A stretch of DNA of 63,774 bases from Sinomonas albida (GTDB taxonomy: Bacteria; Actinomycetota; Actinomycetes; Actinomycetales; Micrococcaceae), in contig NZ_SWDW01000018.1 of the NCBI RefSeq assembly GCF_004919045.1, positions 1 through 63,774 of the forward strand, written 5' to 3'. Positions 1-8,629 of this stretch are shown here, piece after piece; positions within the stretch are counted from its first letter, which is position 1, and the number at the start of each line of letters is the position of its first letter. Below the pieces are notes generated by a model. It ran no database searches. It was not told the DNA's origin and worked only from the letters and a program-made list of their open reading frames with translations. Made by a program: the position numbers and the translations under genes.

Positions 1-280
1 CCACACTTCATGCTCAGAGGCGCACCGCTCGGCGAAGGTCATTCCACGCCAGCGTCGCCCCTGCCCAACTCCCGAAGCCATCGGACCCACCCTCACGATC
101 GAATTGCATTGACCGTTTGAGGTTGGGGCCGGCGCATTCGGGTGACACGCCGTCGTCGGGTCGTCAAAACTGGTGAGGGTCCCGCGGCCGGAGATGAGCA
201 GTTGCCAACCATGGGACGTTGTAGCCTAAACTAAATGCTTTGAAACTTGACTTGACTTGAGTCCTGAAAGGAGCGTGCGC

Positions 281-499
281 ATGACCCCCGATGTGCACCA
301 CCACCACACTCTGAGCGTCGTCGTCGACCACGCCCACGAACTTGACCACATGCTTGGCTCGGCGATCGAGTCGCTGCAGCAGTCCGCCGCCGCGAACCCG
401 TGCTGCGGGATCCTCGTGACCCGCGAGGCCGCGGGCAAGTACACGGTCGCGCACGACCCGAGCGTCCCTTTCGGCCTCACCCACCAGCGCGCGGTCTAA
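281..499 (+). CDS. small His-rich protein of unknown function (72 aa)
   Basis: I do not recognise this family. The ATG is preceded by GAAAGGAG at 265-272, an excellent ribosome binding site; a TTG 24 bases further upstream has none. The 72-residue product begins MTPDVHHHH and has two Cys in NPCCG near the middle, so metal binding is possible, but that is only an inference. It has no signal peptide and no membrane segment. The upstream 200 bases hold no other gene that I can support. It converges on the exported protein gene at 695-1747, and a strong hairpin lies between them. Confidence 0.6.
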   Translation: MTPDVHHHHTLSVVVDHAHELDHMLGSAIESLQQSAAANPCCGILVTREAAGKYTVAHDPSVPFGLTHQRAV

Positions 500-607
500 C
501 AGCGGGCTGCAGCAGCACGGTGTGACACCCCAAGCGGCCCACCCCCCCAGCGGACGCTTAGGGCAAGCCCGTGAGGCCCCATCCTTGAGATCCCCGGCTA
601 GAGCCCC

Positions 608-646
608 GGCGCGCGGCGCCTTCCGCGAAGGAAGGCACCGCGCGCC
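608..646. terminator. bidirectional hairpin terminator
   Basis: A 17-bp stem (one mismatch) starts GGCGCGCGG, closes over a GCGAA loop and is followed by TCGTCTGTTT. It sits between the convergent genes ending at 499 and 695 and can serve both. Confidence 0.7.
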
Positions 647-694
647 GTCGTCTGTTTGAGCTTGGGGCCCGTACCCGGAATCCCGGGTCGGTGC

Positions 695-1747
695 CTAGCC
701 CGCGTTCGTGAAGAGCAGGCCCTTCGGGTGGATCGCCGCGAGACCCGAGATCGGCGTGAGCGTGCCGTTGTCGAGGTTGAGCGACGCGAGGTAGTTCGCG
801 CCCGCCTTCGGTGTCACGGTCGAAACCGCCGAGCCGCTCGCGAAGTTGCCGGTCACGGCGTCAACCGAGTTGTGGTCCGGGTCCGTGAGCCAGAGGGTCT
901 GGTTCGCGCCGGAGGCGAAGACGGTGTCGTCGACCTGCTTGTTCAGGTTGAGCACCTGCAGCTGCGGGGACGCGGCGCTGTCGGCGAAGATGAGCTGCTG
1001 GTCGGCCTGCGAGTCGAGCATGAAGTCGTTCGCGAAGCGAGGGCTCGAGGACGGCACCACGATGTTGGAATCGGGGTCCGTGAGTGCGAGGGTCGTGGAC
1101 TTCGCCTGGGCGCCGTCGGCGAGCTGCGCCGACGAGTCGTCCTTGAACACCGGGGTGAGCGCGGCGGTGGAGCCCGAGAGGGTCACCTGGTACACGGCCG
1201 GCCCTGAGGTCGAGGCCGGGTTGGAGCCGCTGACCAGGATCTTGCCCTGGTAGACGGAGATCGCGTCGGTTCCGCCGCCGTGCGTGAGCCCGGTGTAGGA
1301 GTAGTCCTTCACGGCCTGCGCGCCCGCGGCCGGGGTCAGGGTGTGGAACGACGAGTTGCCGTCCTCGTTGGTCGTGACGAACAGCCGCCCGTTGGCAGCG
1401 TCGGACCCGAGGCCGTCGATCTTGCCCGTGATGTTCCACGAGGCACCAGGCTTGCCGTCGAGGGAGTACTGCTGGACGGTGCTCGCGGTGTTCCCGTTCG
1501 CGGCGGGCTCGCCCATCGAGCCGACCCCGTTCTGGAACGCGACGTAGATGCTGTCACCAAGGCGGACGATGTCATCGGGCTTGGTCTCGCCGCCCACGGC
1601 CGCGAAGGTCTTGACGCTGTAGGACTCGGCAGTGCCGGTCGGGGTCGTTGCTGCGGCCATCGCGGGCATCGCGGCGCTCGTCAGGACGGCAGCAGAAAGG
1701 GCTGCGCCGAGCGCGAGCGCGCGGCGGCGGGAAGACTTGATATTCAT
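695..1747 (-). CDS. exported beta-propeller-like protein
   Basis: The 350-residue product starts MNIKSSRRRALALG and has a standard Sec signal peptide: basic n-region, hydrophobic core, and a likely cleavage after AMA near residue 31. The ATG at 1747 has AGAGGA a few bases upstream; the frame is open for 65 more codons, but that extension would bury the signal peptide. The mature part is rich in short Gly/Asp/Thr/Ser strands with repeated patterns such as GRLFVTTNEDG, GKILVSGS and LWLTDPDHNSVDAV, which resemble blades of a propeller of the NHL/SMP-30 kind. No catalytic site is evident. It probably acts outside the membrane. The exact family is not recognised. Confidence 0.75.
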   Translation of the reverse strand: MNIKSSRRRALALGAALSAAVLTSAAMPAMAAATTPTGTAESYSVKTFAAVGGETKPDDIVRLGDSIYVAFQNGVGSMGEPAANGNTASTVQQYSLDGKPGASWNITGKIDGLGSDAANGRLFVTTNEDGNSSFHTLTPAAGAQAVKDYSYTGLTHGGGTDAISVYQGKILVSGSNPASTSGPAVYQVTLSGSTAALTPVFKDDSSAQLADGAQAKSTTLALTDPDSNIVVPSSSPRFANDFMLDSQADQQLIFADSAASPQLQVLNLNKQVDDTVFASGANQTLWLTDPDHNSVDAVTGNFASGSAVSTVTPKAGANYLASLNLDNGTLTPISGLAAIHPKGLLFTNAG

Positions 1748-1950
1748 GGCGGGTCCTCTTTTTCGGGTGTGCCGGTGCGTCCCCCACCCGCAGGACACCG
1801 TGCGCCCGCCGGAGGGCGGTGGCATGGACGTCAGGTGAATGTCGAGTTGCCGGGGCGTGGGAAAACCCTGAAGGCCCGCTCGGACGGGCATCGTCCCAGA
1901 TGGTCTTCCCCTAAAGGAGCGTCCCCAGAAAATCCTCCCCAAAACGGCCG

Positions 1951-1992
1951 ACGGCGCGCGGCGACCTCCGCTGGGAAGTCGCCGCGCGCCGT
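1951..1992. terminator. hairpin terminator in the 1748-2081 gap
   Basis: A perfect 15-bp stem (ACGGCGCGCGGCGAC) with a 12-nt loop lies downstream of the MFS gene that ends at 2082 on the minus strand, so it is a likely terminator for it. The rest of the gap must hold the promoter for the exported protein; no clear box is seen. Confidence 0.6.
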
Positions 1993-2081
1993 CGTCCTTG
2001 GTGCCGCCGTCGTCCTTGGCGCCGCGCGCCGTCAGAGGTCGCGCGCTGTGGGTGCCGAGGGTGCTGCGGCGAGTGTTTCTG

Positions 2082-3740
2082 CTACGCCGCAGCAGGCTCC
2101 TTGAGCGCCGCCTTGGGATCGCGGAGCTTGGCGTTCGGGAGTGCGAGCGTGATGAGGAACGCCACGAAGACGAGCACCCCCGCGGTCAGCATGACGCCGT
2201 CCACGGCCTGGGCGAAGCCGTCCTTGATGGGGTGTGTGAGCCCGGCGTTGGCGTTGCGCAGCCAGCTCGTATCGTTCAGGTTGTCCGAGCCGAGGCCGCC
2301 GGATGCGCCCTTGAACAGGTCGAAGAGGGGCTTGTTCGCCGGGTCGGCAGCAACGGCCGGATCGTGGAGGGCCTTGATGAAGTCGGGCTGGCTCACGGCG
2401 TCCTTCATGGTCGACGTGATCTTGTCTGCCGCAAGGCTGAACAGCATCGAGATGAACACGGCCGTGCCGACCGCACCGCCCATCGAGCGGAAGAACGCGG
2501 CAGTCGAGGTTCCCACGCCCATGTCCTTCGGCGGGACCGACGTCTGCATGGCGAGCACGAGCGGCTGCATGCAGCAGCCAAGCCCCATGCCGAAGAAGAC
2601 CGCGACGACCCCGGGGACCCACAGCGGCGAGTCGACGTTGAGCACGAAGCCCATGGTCACGGAGGCGCCCGTGAGCAGGAGGGTTCCGATCATGGGGAAG
2701 ATCTTGAAGGTGCCGGTTGCGGAGATGATCCGCCCCGCGATGATCGAGGCCGTCATGATGCCGACCGTGAACGTGATCATGAGCAGGCCGGCCTCGGTCG
2801 GGGTGAGCCCCTTGACGAGCTGCAGGTACATGGGAAGCATCGCAATCGCGCCGAACATGCCGATGCCGATGATGAAGTTCAGCACCGCCGAAAGGCTGAA
2901 CTGGGGGCTCCTGAAGAGCCGGAGCGGGATGAGGGCGTAGTCTCCGGCGCGCTTCTCCAGCAGGATGAAGAGCGCGATGCCCACGGCGCCGATCACGTAG
3001 CACGCGACCGAGGGGACTGAGCCCCAGCCCCATCCGCGACCCTGTTCCGCGACGAGGAGCAGCGGCACGAGCCCCGAGGTGATCGCGCCGGCGCCGAGAT
3101 AGTCGATCTTCTGGCGCTCGTGATGCGCGGGCAGATGCAGGAACAGGAAGACTGTGACGAGGGCCGCGATGCCCACGGGGACGTTGACGTAGAAGACCCA
3201 GCGCCAGCCGGTGATCCACAGAATCTGGTTCGCGCCGGCGAATGCGCCGCCCACCACCGGGCCGAGCACCGAGGAGACGCCGAACACGGACATGAAGTAG
3301 CCCTGGTACTTAGCGCGCTGGGAGAGCGGGACGATGTCGCCGATGATCGCGAGGGCCAGAGCCATGAGACCGCCCGCGCCTAGGCCTTGGATGCCTCGGG
3401 CGACGGCGAGCTCCGTCATCGAGTGCACGGAGCCTGAGTAGATCGATCCGGCGAGGAAGATCACGATGGCCGCGATGTATAGGGGGCGACGGCCGAAGAT
3501 GTCGGAGAGCTTGCCGTAGAGCGGCGTGCTGACCGTCGAGGTGATGAGGTAGGCGGTCGTAGCCCAGGCCTGGAGGCTCAGGCCGTCGAGGTCGTTGGCG
3601 ACCGTGTAGATCGCCGTCGAGACGATGGTCTGGTCCAGCGATGCGAGGAACATGCCCAGCATGAGGCCCGTCATGACGCCGGTGATCTGGCGCCGGCTCA
3701 AGGCGCCCGGCGGTGCTGCGGACGGTGTGATGTGAGACAC
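2082..3740 (-). CDS. MFS transporter, DHA2 (EmrB/QacA) drug-efflux type
   Basis: A 552-residue integral membrane protein of about 14 membrane segments, the DHA2 layout. Visible motifs in order are LDQTIVSTA in helix 1 (DHA2 motif D1), GKLSDIFGRRP in the 2-3 loop (motif A), RGIQGLGAGG (motif B region) and VLGPVVGG (motif C, antiporters). These indicate proton-driven export of drugs or other organic compounds; the substrate cannot be read. The start is GTG at 3740 with GGGAGC upstream. It is transcribed alone. Its upstream region carries a large palindrome (3759-3837), which suggests repression by a regulator not encoded next to it. Confidence 0.9.
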   Translation of the reverse strand: MSHITPSAAPPGALSRRQITGVMTGLMLGMFLASLDQTIVSTAIYTVANDLDGLSLQAWATTAYLITSTVSTPLYGKLSDIFGRRPLYIAAIVIFLAGSIYSGSVHSMTELAVARGIQGLGAGGLMALALAIIGDIVPLSQRAKYQGYFMSVFGVSSVLGPVVGGAFAGANQILWITGWRWVFYVNVPVGIAALVTVFLFLHLPAHHERQKIDYLGAGAITSGLVPLLLVAEQGRGWGWGSVPSVACYVIGAVGIALFILLEKRAGDYALIPLRLFRSPQFSLSAVLNFIIGIGMFGAIAMLPMYLQLVKGLTPTEAGLLMITFTVGIMTASIIAGRIISATGTFKIFPMIGTLLLTGASVTMGFVLNVDSPLWVPGVVAVFFGMGLGCCMQPLVLAMQTSVPPKDMGVGTSTAAFFRSMGGAVGTAVFISMLFSLAADKITSTMKDAVSQPDFIKALHDPAVAADPANKPLFDLFKGASGGLGSDNLNDTSWLRNANAGLTHPIKDGFAQAVDGVMLTAGVLVFVAFLITLALPNAKLRDPKAALKEPAAA

Positions 3741-3758
3741 GGGGAGCTCCCAAGAGAA

Positions 3759-3837
3759 AAGGGCGGGGACGGAGAAAGTGGATCGTTGCTTACCGTAACT
3801 ATCTTACGGCGCGATCCATTCCCCGTCCCCGCCCTTT
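3759..3837. promoter_or_regulatory. nested palindrome upstream of the DHA2 exporter
   Basis: Two ~25-bp arms (GGGCGGGGACGG... and ...CCCGTCCCCGCCC) flank a core perfect inverted repeat CCGTAA-CTATC-TTACGG at 3793-3809. The core covers a TAAGAT -10-like box on the minus strand, so it looks like the operator-promoter of the exporter gene starting at 3740. The outer arms could also form a hairpin in the leader RNA. Which protein binds is unknown. Confidence 0.65.
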
Positions 3838-3888
3838 CTTCGGGCCTCTCGCGGCTAGCGAGGGTGCAGGGCGCGTGCCCGCGTGCGG

Positions 3889-4042
3889 CCCGGACTACCT
3901 GGCCCGGGATGGCCGGCCCGGACTCCCTGGCCCGGACTCCCTGGCCCGGACTCCCTGGCTCGGACTCCCTGGCTCGGACTCCCTGGCTCGGACTCCCTGG
4001 CCCGGACTCCCTGGCCCGGACTCCCTGGCCCGGACTCCCTGG
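3889..4042. repeat. 11 tandem copies of a 14-bp unit
   Basis: Consensus CCCGGACTCCCTGG, repeated head to tail from 3889; copies 3 to 11 are exact or differ at one base (C/T at position 2), the first two are degenerate. The array lies downstream of the sugar porter gene ending at 4071 and upstream of the DHA2 promoter. All frames through it are open on the plus strand, but the peptide is low complexity and I do not call it coding. Confidence 0.9.
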
Positions 4043-4070
4043 TTGCCTGAGCGCCTCGAGGCTGCCCGGC

Positions 4071-5537
4071 CTACCCCGCCGCCGCGCCCTTGCTGGGGCG
4101 GACGAACAGCGTCTCGGCCTGCTCGAGGGACATGCCGTTGGTCTCGGGGACCTTCATCAGCACGAACACGAACGAAAGCGCCGCGAACGCCGCGTACATG
4201 CCGTACGTGAGCGTGAGCGACCACGCGGCCAGCGCCGGGAACGAGACCGTGATGAGGAAGTTCGCGATCCACTGGGCCGCGGCGGCGATGCCGAGTCCGC
4301 GGGCGCGGATGGACGGCGGGAAGATCTCGCCGAGGAGCACCCACACGAGCGGGCCCCACGAAGCACCGAAGCAGACGACGAACACGTTGGCCGCGACCAG
4401 CGCGACCGGGCCCCATGCCCCGGAGAGGCTCGGCTCGCCGTTGACGAGTTTCGCAGTGGAGAACGCGAGCGCCATGACGCCGAGCGAGACGGCCATGCCC
4501 ACCGAGCCCACGAGCAGGATGGGTCGGCGCCCCACACGGTCCACGAGGGCGATCGCGATGAGCGTCACGAGGATGTTCGTGATCGACGTGACCACGGAGA
4601 TCGTGAGCGAATCCTCCTCGCGGAACCCGACCGACTTCCAGAGGGTGGTCGAGTAGTAGAAGATCACGTTGATCCCCACGAACTGCTGGAACACCGAGAG
4701 GGCGATACCGACCCACAGCACAGGCTTGAGGCCCAGGGCGCTCCCGCGCAGTGCTCCGCGCCGGTCGGCGCGACGGTCCTCCTCGATGGCCTGGCGGATG
4801 TCGCGGATCTCGCGGTCGATGTCGCTCTCGGGGGCGATCGATTCGAACACGCCCCGCGCCCGCTTCTCATCGCCGCGCAGCACGAGGAAGCGCGGGGACT
4901 CGGGCAGGACGAACGCGATCCATCCGTAGACGACGGCGGGCACCGCGCCTGCGATGAACATCCAGCGCCACGCCTCGAGCCCGGCCCACAGGCTGTGGGT
5001 CGCGCCGCCCGCGCCGTTCGCGAGCAGAGCGTCGCTCAGGAGCGCGGCGAAGATGCCCGTGGTGATGGCGAGCTGCTGGAGCGACGCAAGCCGCCCGCGG
5101 ACGTGCCGCGGCGAAATCTCTGAGATGTAGGCCGGTGCGATGACGGACGCGAGCCCGATGCCCAGACCGCCGATGAGGCGCCACAGAATGAGGTCCCACA
5201 GGCCGAACGAGAATCCGGTGCCGATCGCACTCACCAAGAACAGGAGCGCTCCGAGCTTCATCGCCGGAATGCGGCCGAAGCGGTCGCCGATGGCCCCGGC
5301 GAGCCACGATCCCACTGCGCAGCCGAGCAGCGCTACGGCGACGGCGAAGCCCGTGACGCCCTTCGAGAGATTGAAGTCTCCCTGAATCGCGTCGACGGCG
5401 CCGTTGACCACCGAAGAGTCGAAGCCGAAGAGGAATCCGCCCACCGCGCCGGCGACGGCGAGGCCGATCACCTTGCCATGGATGGGTGCTTGGGCCGTCG
5501 CCGTATCGGCGGCGGCCTTGTTATGGAATTCCGGCAT
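4071..5537 (-). CDS. MFS sugar porter (sugar:H+ symporter family)
   Basis: A 488-residue, 12-helix member of the sugar porter family (XylE/GLUT-like). Diagnostic motifs are all present: GDRFGRIPAMK after helix 2, PESPRFLVLRGD at the end of helix 6, DRVGRRPILL between helices 8 and 9, and PETNGMSLE after helix 12. It should import a monosaccharide with protons; the specific sugar cannot be told. The ATG at 5537 is chosen because MPEFHNK matches the short cytoplasmic N-terminus of the family and GCAGGG lies upstream; the frame is open further up. No sugar kinase or isomerase lies beside it. Confidence 0.88.
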   Translation of the reverse strand: MPEFHNKAAADTATAQAPIHGKVIGLAVAGAVGGFLFGFDSSVVNGAVDAIQGDFNLSKGVTGFAVAVALLGCAVGSWLAGAIGDRFGRIPAMKLGALLFLVSAIGTGFSFGLWDLILWRLIGGLGIGLASVIAPAYISEISPRHVRGRLASLQQLAITTGIFAALLSDALLANGAGGATHSLWAGLEAWRWMFIAGAVPAVVYGWIAFVLPESPRFLVLRGDEKRARGVFESIAPESDIDREIRDIRQAIEEDRRADRRGALRGSALGLKPVLWVGIALSVFQQFVGINVIFYYSTTLWKSVGFREEDSLTISVVTSITNILVTLIAIALVDRVGRRPILLVGSVGMAVSLGVMALAFSTAKLVNGEPSLSGAWGPVALVAANVFVVCFGASWGPLVWVLLGEIFPPSIRARGLGIAAAAQWIANFLITVSFPALAAWSLTLTYGMYAAFAALSFVFVLMKVPETNGMSLEQAETLFVRPSKGAAAG

Positions 5538-5691
5538 CAGCGGCCCTGCTTTCGCATCACTCGTTCGGACAGGTGTCTGCGCGCTGGGCCCACCAGCCGG
5601 TGCGCCGCGGCGCCGTGTCAGTCTGCCATTTACCCGCGAAGGAGCCAATTCACACGCCCGTGCGACAAAGGTCACCAAGCCGTGACCAGTA

Positions 5692-5900
5692 GCGGCCGCG
5701 CCGCGATGGGGGTGAACCGCTGCAGTGACGCCCGGTCCCCGGAGGGGGAGCCCCCGTCAAGCAGCCGCGCCGCGATGGGGGGTGAACCGCTGGGGTGACG
5801 CCGGTTCCCGGAGGGGGCAGCCCAAGTCAATCCGCGGCGCCGCGATGGGGGTGAACCGCTGCAGTGACGCGCGGTCCCCGCAGGGGGCAGCCCCCGTCAG
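5692..5900. repeat. three tandem copies of a ~69-bp unit
   Basis: Three imperfect head-to-tail copies start near 5692, 5761 and 5830. Each carries GCCGCGATGGGG, GTGAACCGCTG, a CGGTTCCCGG/CGGTCCCCGG block and GGGGGCAGCCC. The array fills most of the 377-bp gap between the sugar porter start and the VOC gene. The last part of each unit is self-complementary (GGGGGCAGCCCCC) and may fold, so terminator activity for the VOC gene is possible. Confidence 0.85.
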
Positions 5901-5914
5901 CCGCGCTCCGGGCC

Positions 5915-6346
5915 CTAGAGTTCGAAGCCGATGAGCCAGTGCAGGCCGTAGCGGTCGACCACCTGCCCGTCCCACGCGCCCCACGGTCGCTCCTGGAATT
6001 CGTCCACCACGCGCCCGCCCTCGGAGAGCCGGGCGAACCACGTGCGCAGCGTGTCCGGGTCGGCCGTCCCAAGCAGCGTGAGCATGAGCCCCTCGGTTCG
6101 GATGGGCTGGGGCGCTGTGCCGGCCTCGCCCGGCTCGCCTGAAGCGTCGCCGTCCCGGTCGGCGCCGTACAGGGTCACGAGACCGTTCAGCATCCCGTGG
6201 GCGATCGCGCTGAGCGGCTCGTCGGCCCGCCCGAATTCGGCGCGCGTGTGGAGGGTGAGTTCGCCGCCGAATACGTCCTGGTAGAACGTGAGCGCCTCAC
6301 GGGCCGAACCGGGAAACAGGGCGTAGGGCAAGGGCGAGGAGGCCAT
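5915..6346 (-). CDS. VOC-family protein, PhnB/glyoxalase-like
   Basis: A 143-residue protein of the vicinal oxygen chelate fold, PhnB-like subgroup. It shows the typical opening PLPYALFPGSAREALTFYQ, the DVFGGEL strand, and the closing RPWGAWDGQVVDRYGLHW with the conserved WG..D..G pattern. Family members bind a metal or a small molecule; the reaction here cannot be assigned. Start is uncertain: ATG 6346 or an in-frame GTG 6353-6355, neither with a strong ribosome site. It follows the DUF3237 gene by about 50 bases on the same strand and may be read with it. Confidence 0.8.
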   Translation of the reverse strand: MASSPLPYALFPGSAREALTFYQDVFGGELTLHTRAEFGRADEPLSAIAHGMLNGLVTLYGADRDGDASGEPGEAGTAPQPIRTEGLMLTLLGTADPDTLRTWFARLSEGGRVVDEFQERPWGAWDGQVVDRYGLHWLIGFEL

Positions 6347-6395
6347 GGGGGTCACGCTAGCGGGGCCGGGCCAGATCCGCCATGGGCCGAGCCCG

Positions 6396-6878
6396 CTACG
6401 CGACCGCGAACACGTGCACTACCACCCGGTCGGGGTAACGCTCGCCGCTCCCCACGAACACGGTCCGGTTGACCCAGTCCCAGCCCGGCGAAGAGGTCCG
6501 CAGCCGCGGCGCGCAGCGGAAGTAGACCTCGGCTGGATCCACCGCTTCGCCGCGGGCAAGCCGCTCCAGCGCCGCGCGGTTCCCCGCGCGGAGGGCGGCG
6601 TTGTCCACGGAGATGATGGCGCCGTCGTCCGTCTCGACGGCGTAGCGCGCGTCGAGTCCCGTGAGCTCGGGCGTGTGGAGAGTCTGGAAGTCCGCCCCGC
6701 CCGCGAGGACTCGCCCCGCGAGCCGCGGGCCGGCCACGGAGCCGCCCGTGATCGGGATGATCCGCCGGTGCCCCTCAGGGGTCGGTCCGATGTCGATCGG
6801 CTCGGCGACGAGGACCGAGAGCGTCGCGACGTAGTCGAGGGCCGGGGGCACAGGGCCTTGGGTCGGATTCGCGGCCAT
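6396..6878 (-). CDS. DUF3237-domain protein
   Basis: A 160-residue protein that matches the DUF3237 family by pattern: LDYVATLSVLV at the start, HRRIIPITGGSVAGPRLAGRVL, GGADFQTL, and YFRCAPRLRTSSPGWDWVNRTVFVG near the end. The fold is a small beta barrel; the role is unknown, but family members often lie with catabolic enzymes. The ATG at 6878 lies two bases beyond the stop of the CocE-type hydrolase, so the two are translated from one message. This puts it third in an MHS transporter - hydrolase - DUF3237 operon. Confidence 0.85.
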   Translation of the reverse strand: MAANPTQGPVPPALDYVATLSVLVAEPIDIGPTPEGHRRIIPITGGSVAGPRLAGRVLAGGADFQTLHTPELTGLDARYAVETDDGAIISVDNAALRAGNRAALERLARGEAVDPAEVYFRCAPRLRTSSPGWDWVNRTVFVGSGERYPDRVVVHVFAVA

Positions 6879-6880
6879 GG

Positions 6881-8629
6881 CTAGGACAGTACTCCGAGCG
6901 TGATGCGGCTCGGATTCGCTGGGCCGAACTGGACGGACTGCCTCGCGATGACCGCGTCCGAGGAGTCGTGCGCGCGGCCGCCCGTGTTGAGATTGCGATC
7001 CCACCGCGGATGGCAGCTCGACGTGACCTGAATCCGGATCCGGTCCCCGGGCTGGAACGTGCACGCCGTTGACCACAGGCTCACGTCGAACTGCTCGACG
7101 GCCCCGGGCGTGAGCGGGCGGCGCGCGGCGGGTGGGCGGAACACGCCGTCCCCGGCGCACGCGTCGCGCCACGACGCGCGCACGATTCCGTCCGTGAGCC
7201 CGATCGAGCGCCCGTCCGGGGTCACCCGGCACAGGCGCACCACGAAGTCCGTGTCAATGGCCGACGACGACGCGAACACGTGAGCTGTCACCTCGCCGAA
7301 GACGGTGAGCGGCTCCGCGAGGGGCTCCGTGGTGAACGTGAGGACGTCGTCGCGTGGCTCGACAGCCGACTGCTCGGCCGGCCCCGCAAAGTCGGCACCG
7401 AGGTGCATCGTGGCCCCGCCGGTCGAGCGGACGGGATCGAGGGGGTCGTAGTCGTAGGCGACCGCGCCGTCGGTTCCGACCTCGCGCGAGAGGGAACCAT
7501 CCGGACCCAGGAAAAGATCGAGCGTCGCATCGGGTGCGGGCAGCTCGTCGAATGCCCGCCAGCGGTTCTCGCCCATGAAGTACACGAGGACTGGGGGCAG
7601 CTCGGGCGCGCTCGGTGCCCGCCCGCCGTCGAGCACCTGCCTGAACCACTCGGCGTGGATCGACGAGAGGTCGCCGTACGGCCCGACGGAGGCGGTGGAC
7701 CCGCCCGGGAACGCGGCGCCCGGGAAAACCCCCGTGTAGTTGGTGTGGCTCCACGGCCCGAGGATAAGCCGTGGGCTCGGGACCGACGGATCCGTGCGCG
7801 AAGCCTCGAGCTGGAGGCGGTAGTGGCCGAGCGTGTTCGGAAGGAAGATGTCGAACCACCCGCCGATGTTCAGGGTCGGCAGCGAGACCGGCTCCGAGAC
7901 GGGCCAGTTCCACGCCTCGGACACCTCGCCTCCCGGCTCCTCGCCGGTCGAGGGGATGATCACCGACTGCATGAACGTGCTCGCGCGCGCCTTGAGGTCC
8001 GCGAGCGGAAGCGTGCCGTAGGCGGAGCCGTCGGCGAACGAGGCGTCGAGCTCGCGCCACGCCGCGAGCTCGCGCTCGAGCTGCTCGGGGTCCGAGGCGA
8101 ACTCGCGGCGCACGGTCTCGAGCGAGATCGAGCCATGGCCCCAGCTCAGCCGCGAGCCGAGCTCGAAGGCGCCGCCCCGGAACCGGGCTCCGTTGTCGGC
8201 GCTCCCGGCCGCACAGACGCCCGGGGCCAGGGCGGCGAGGCCGCGGGGGCGCCGGCGCGCGGCGCGCCACTGGGTTTCGCCGAAGTACGAACGGCCCCAC
8301 ATCCCCACCTTGCCGGACGAGTACGGGAGGTTCGCTGCCCACTCGACGGCCTCGGCGCCGTCGTCCGCTTCGAACTCGCTCGGGCTGAACTCGCCGTCCG
8401 AGCCGAAGCGGCCGCGCACGTCCTGGAGGATCACGGCGAAGCCCGAGGCGGCCACGGTCGCCGGGTTGAAGTAGGCCGAGTTGACGGAGAGGTCGCGCCC
8501 GTACGGCGTGCGGGTCATGAGGATTGGGAAGCGTTCGCCCTCGGCCGAGGGCCTGTAGACGGTCGAGCGCAGGATCGTTCCGTCGCTGAGCTGCGTCTCG
8601 ACGTCGTTTTCGATGAGGACGTTGTACAT
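6881..8629 (-). CDS. CocE/NonD-family (S15-like) ester or amide hydrolase
   Basis: 582 residues, the usual length for CocE-type alpha/beta hydrolases. The N-terminal catalytic domain has VRGRFGSDGEF (oxyanion region), the nucleophile in GRSYFG (Ser about 114), GGWFDIF, and GPWSHTNY carrying the likely catalytic His. The C-terminal half is the jelly-roll domain of the X-Pro dipeptidyl peptidase type (around LTFTTEPLAEPLTVFGEV). It should hydrolyse an ester or amide. The ATG overlaps the stop of the upstream MHS transporter by one base (TGATG), so the enzyme probably works on what that transporter brings in. No signal peptide, so the reaction is intracellular. Confidence 0.9.
   Translation of the reverse strand: MYNVLIENDVETQLSDGTILRSTVYRPSAEGERFPILMTRTPYGRDLSVNSAYFNPATVAASGFAVILQDVRGRFGSDGEFSPSEFEADDGAEAVEWAANLPYSSGKVGMWGRSYFGETQWRAARRRPRGLAALAPGVCAAGSADNGARFRGGAFELGSRLSWGHGSISLETVRREFASDPEQLERELAAWRELDASFADGSAYGTLPLADLKARASTFMQSVIIPSTGEEPGGEVSEAWNWPVSEPVSLPTLNIGGWFDIFLPNTLGHYRLQLEASRTDPSVPSPRLILGPWSHTNYTGVFPGAAFPGGSTASVGPYGDLSSIHAEWFRQVLDGGRAPSAPELPPVLVYFMGENRWRAFDELPAPDATLDLFLGPDGSLSREVGTDGAVAYDYDPLDPVRSTGGATMHLGADFAGPAEQSAVEPRDDVLTFTTEPLAEPLTVFGEVTAHVFASSSAIDTDFVVRLCRVTPDGRSIGLTDGIVRASWRDACAGDGVFRPPAARRPLTPGAVEQFDVSLWSTACTFQPGDRIRIQVTSSCHPRWDRNLNTGGRAHDSSDAVIARQSVQFGPANPSRITLGVLS

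Noticed and set aside
1-42. Possible 5' end of a minus-strand gene reading MTFAERCASEHEVW off the left edge
   Set aside because: Only 14 codons are visible, the ribosome site is weak (GGCGTGGA) and no family can be recognised.
3889-4042. CRISPR array or collagen-like coding repeat
   Set aside because: 14-bp units without spacers; the open frames are low complexity with no start and ribosome site suited to a gene.
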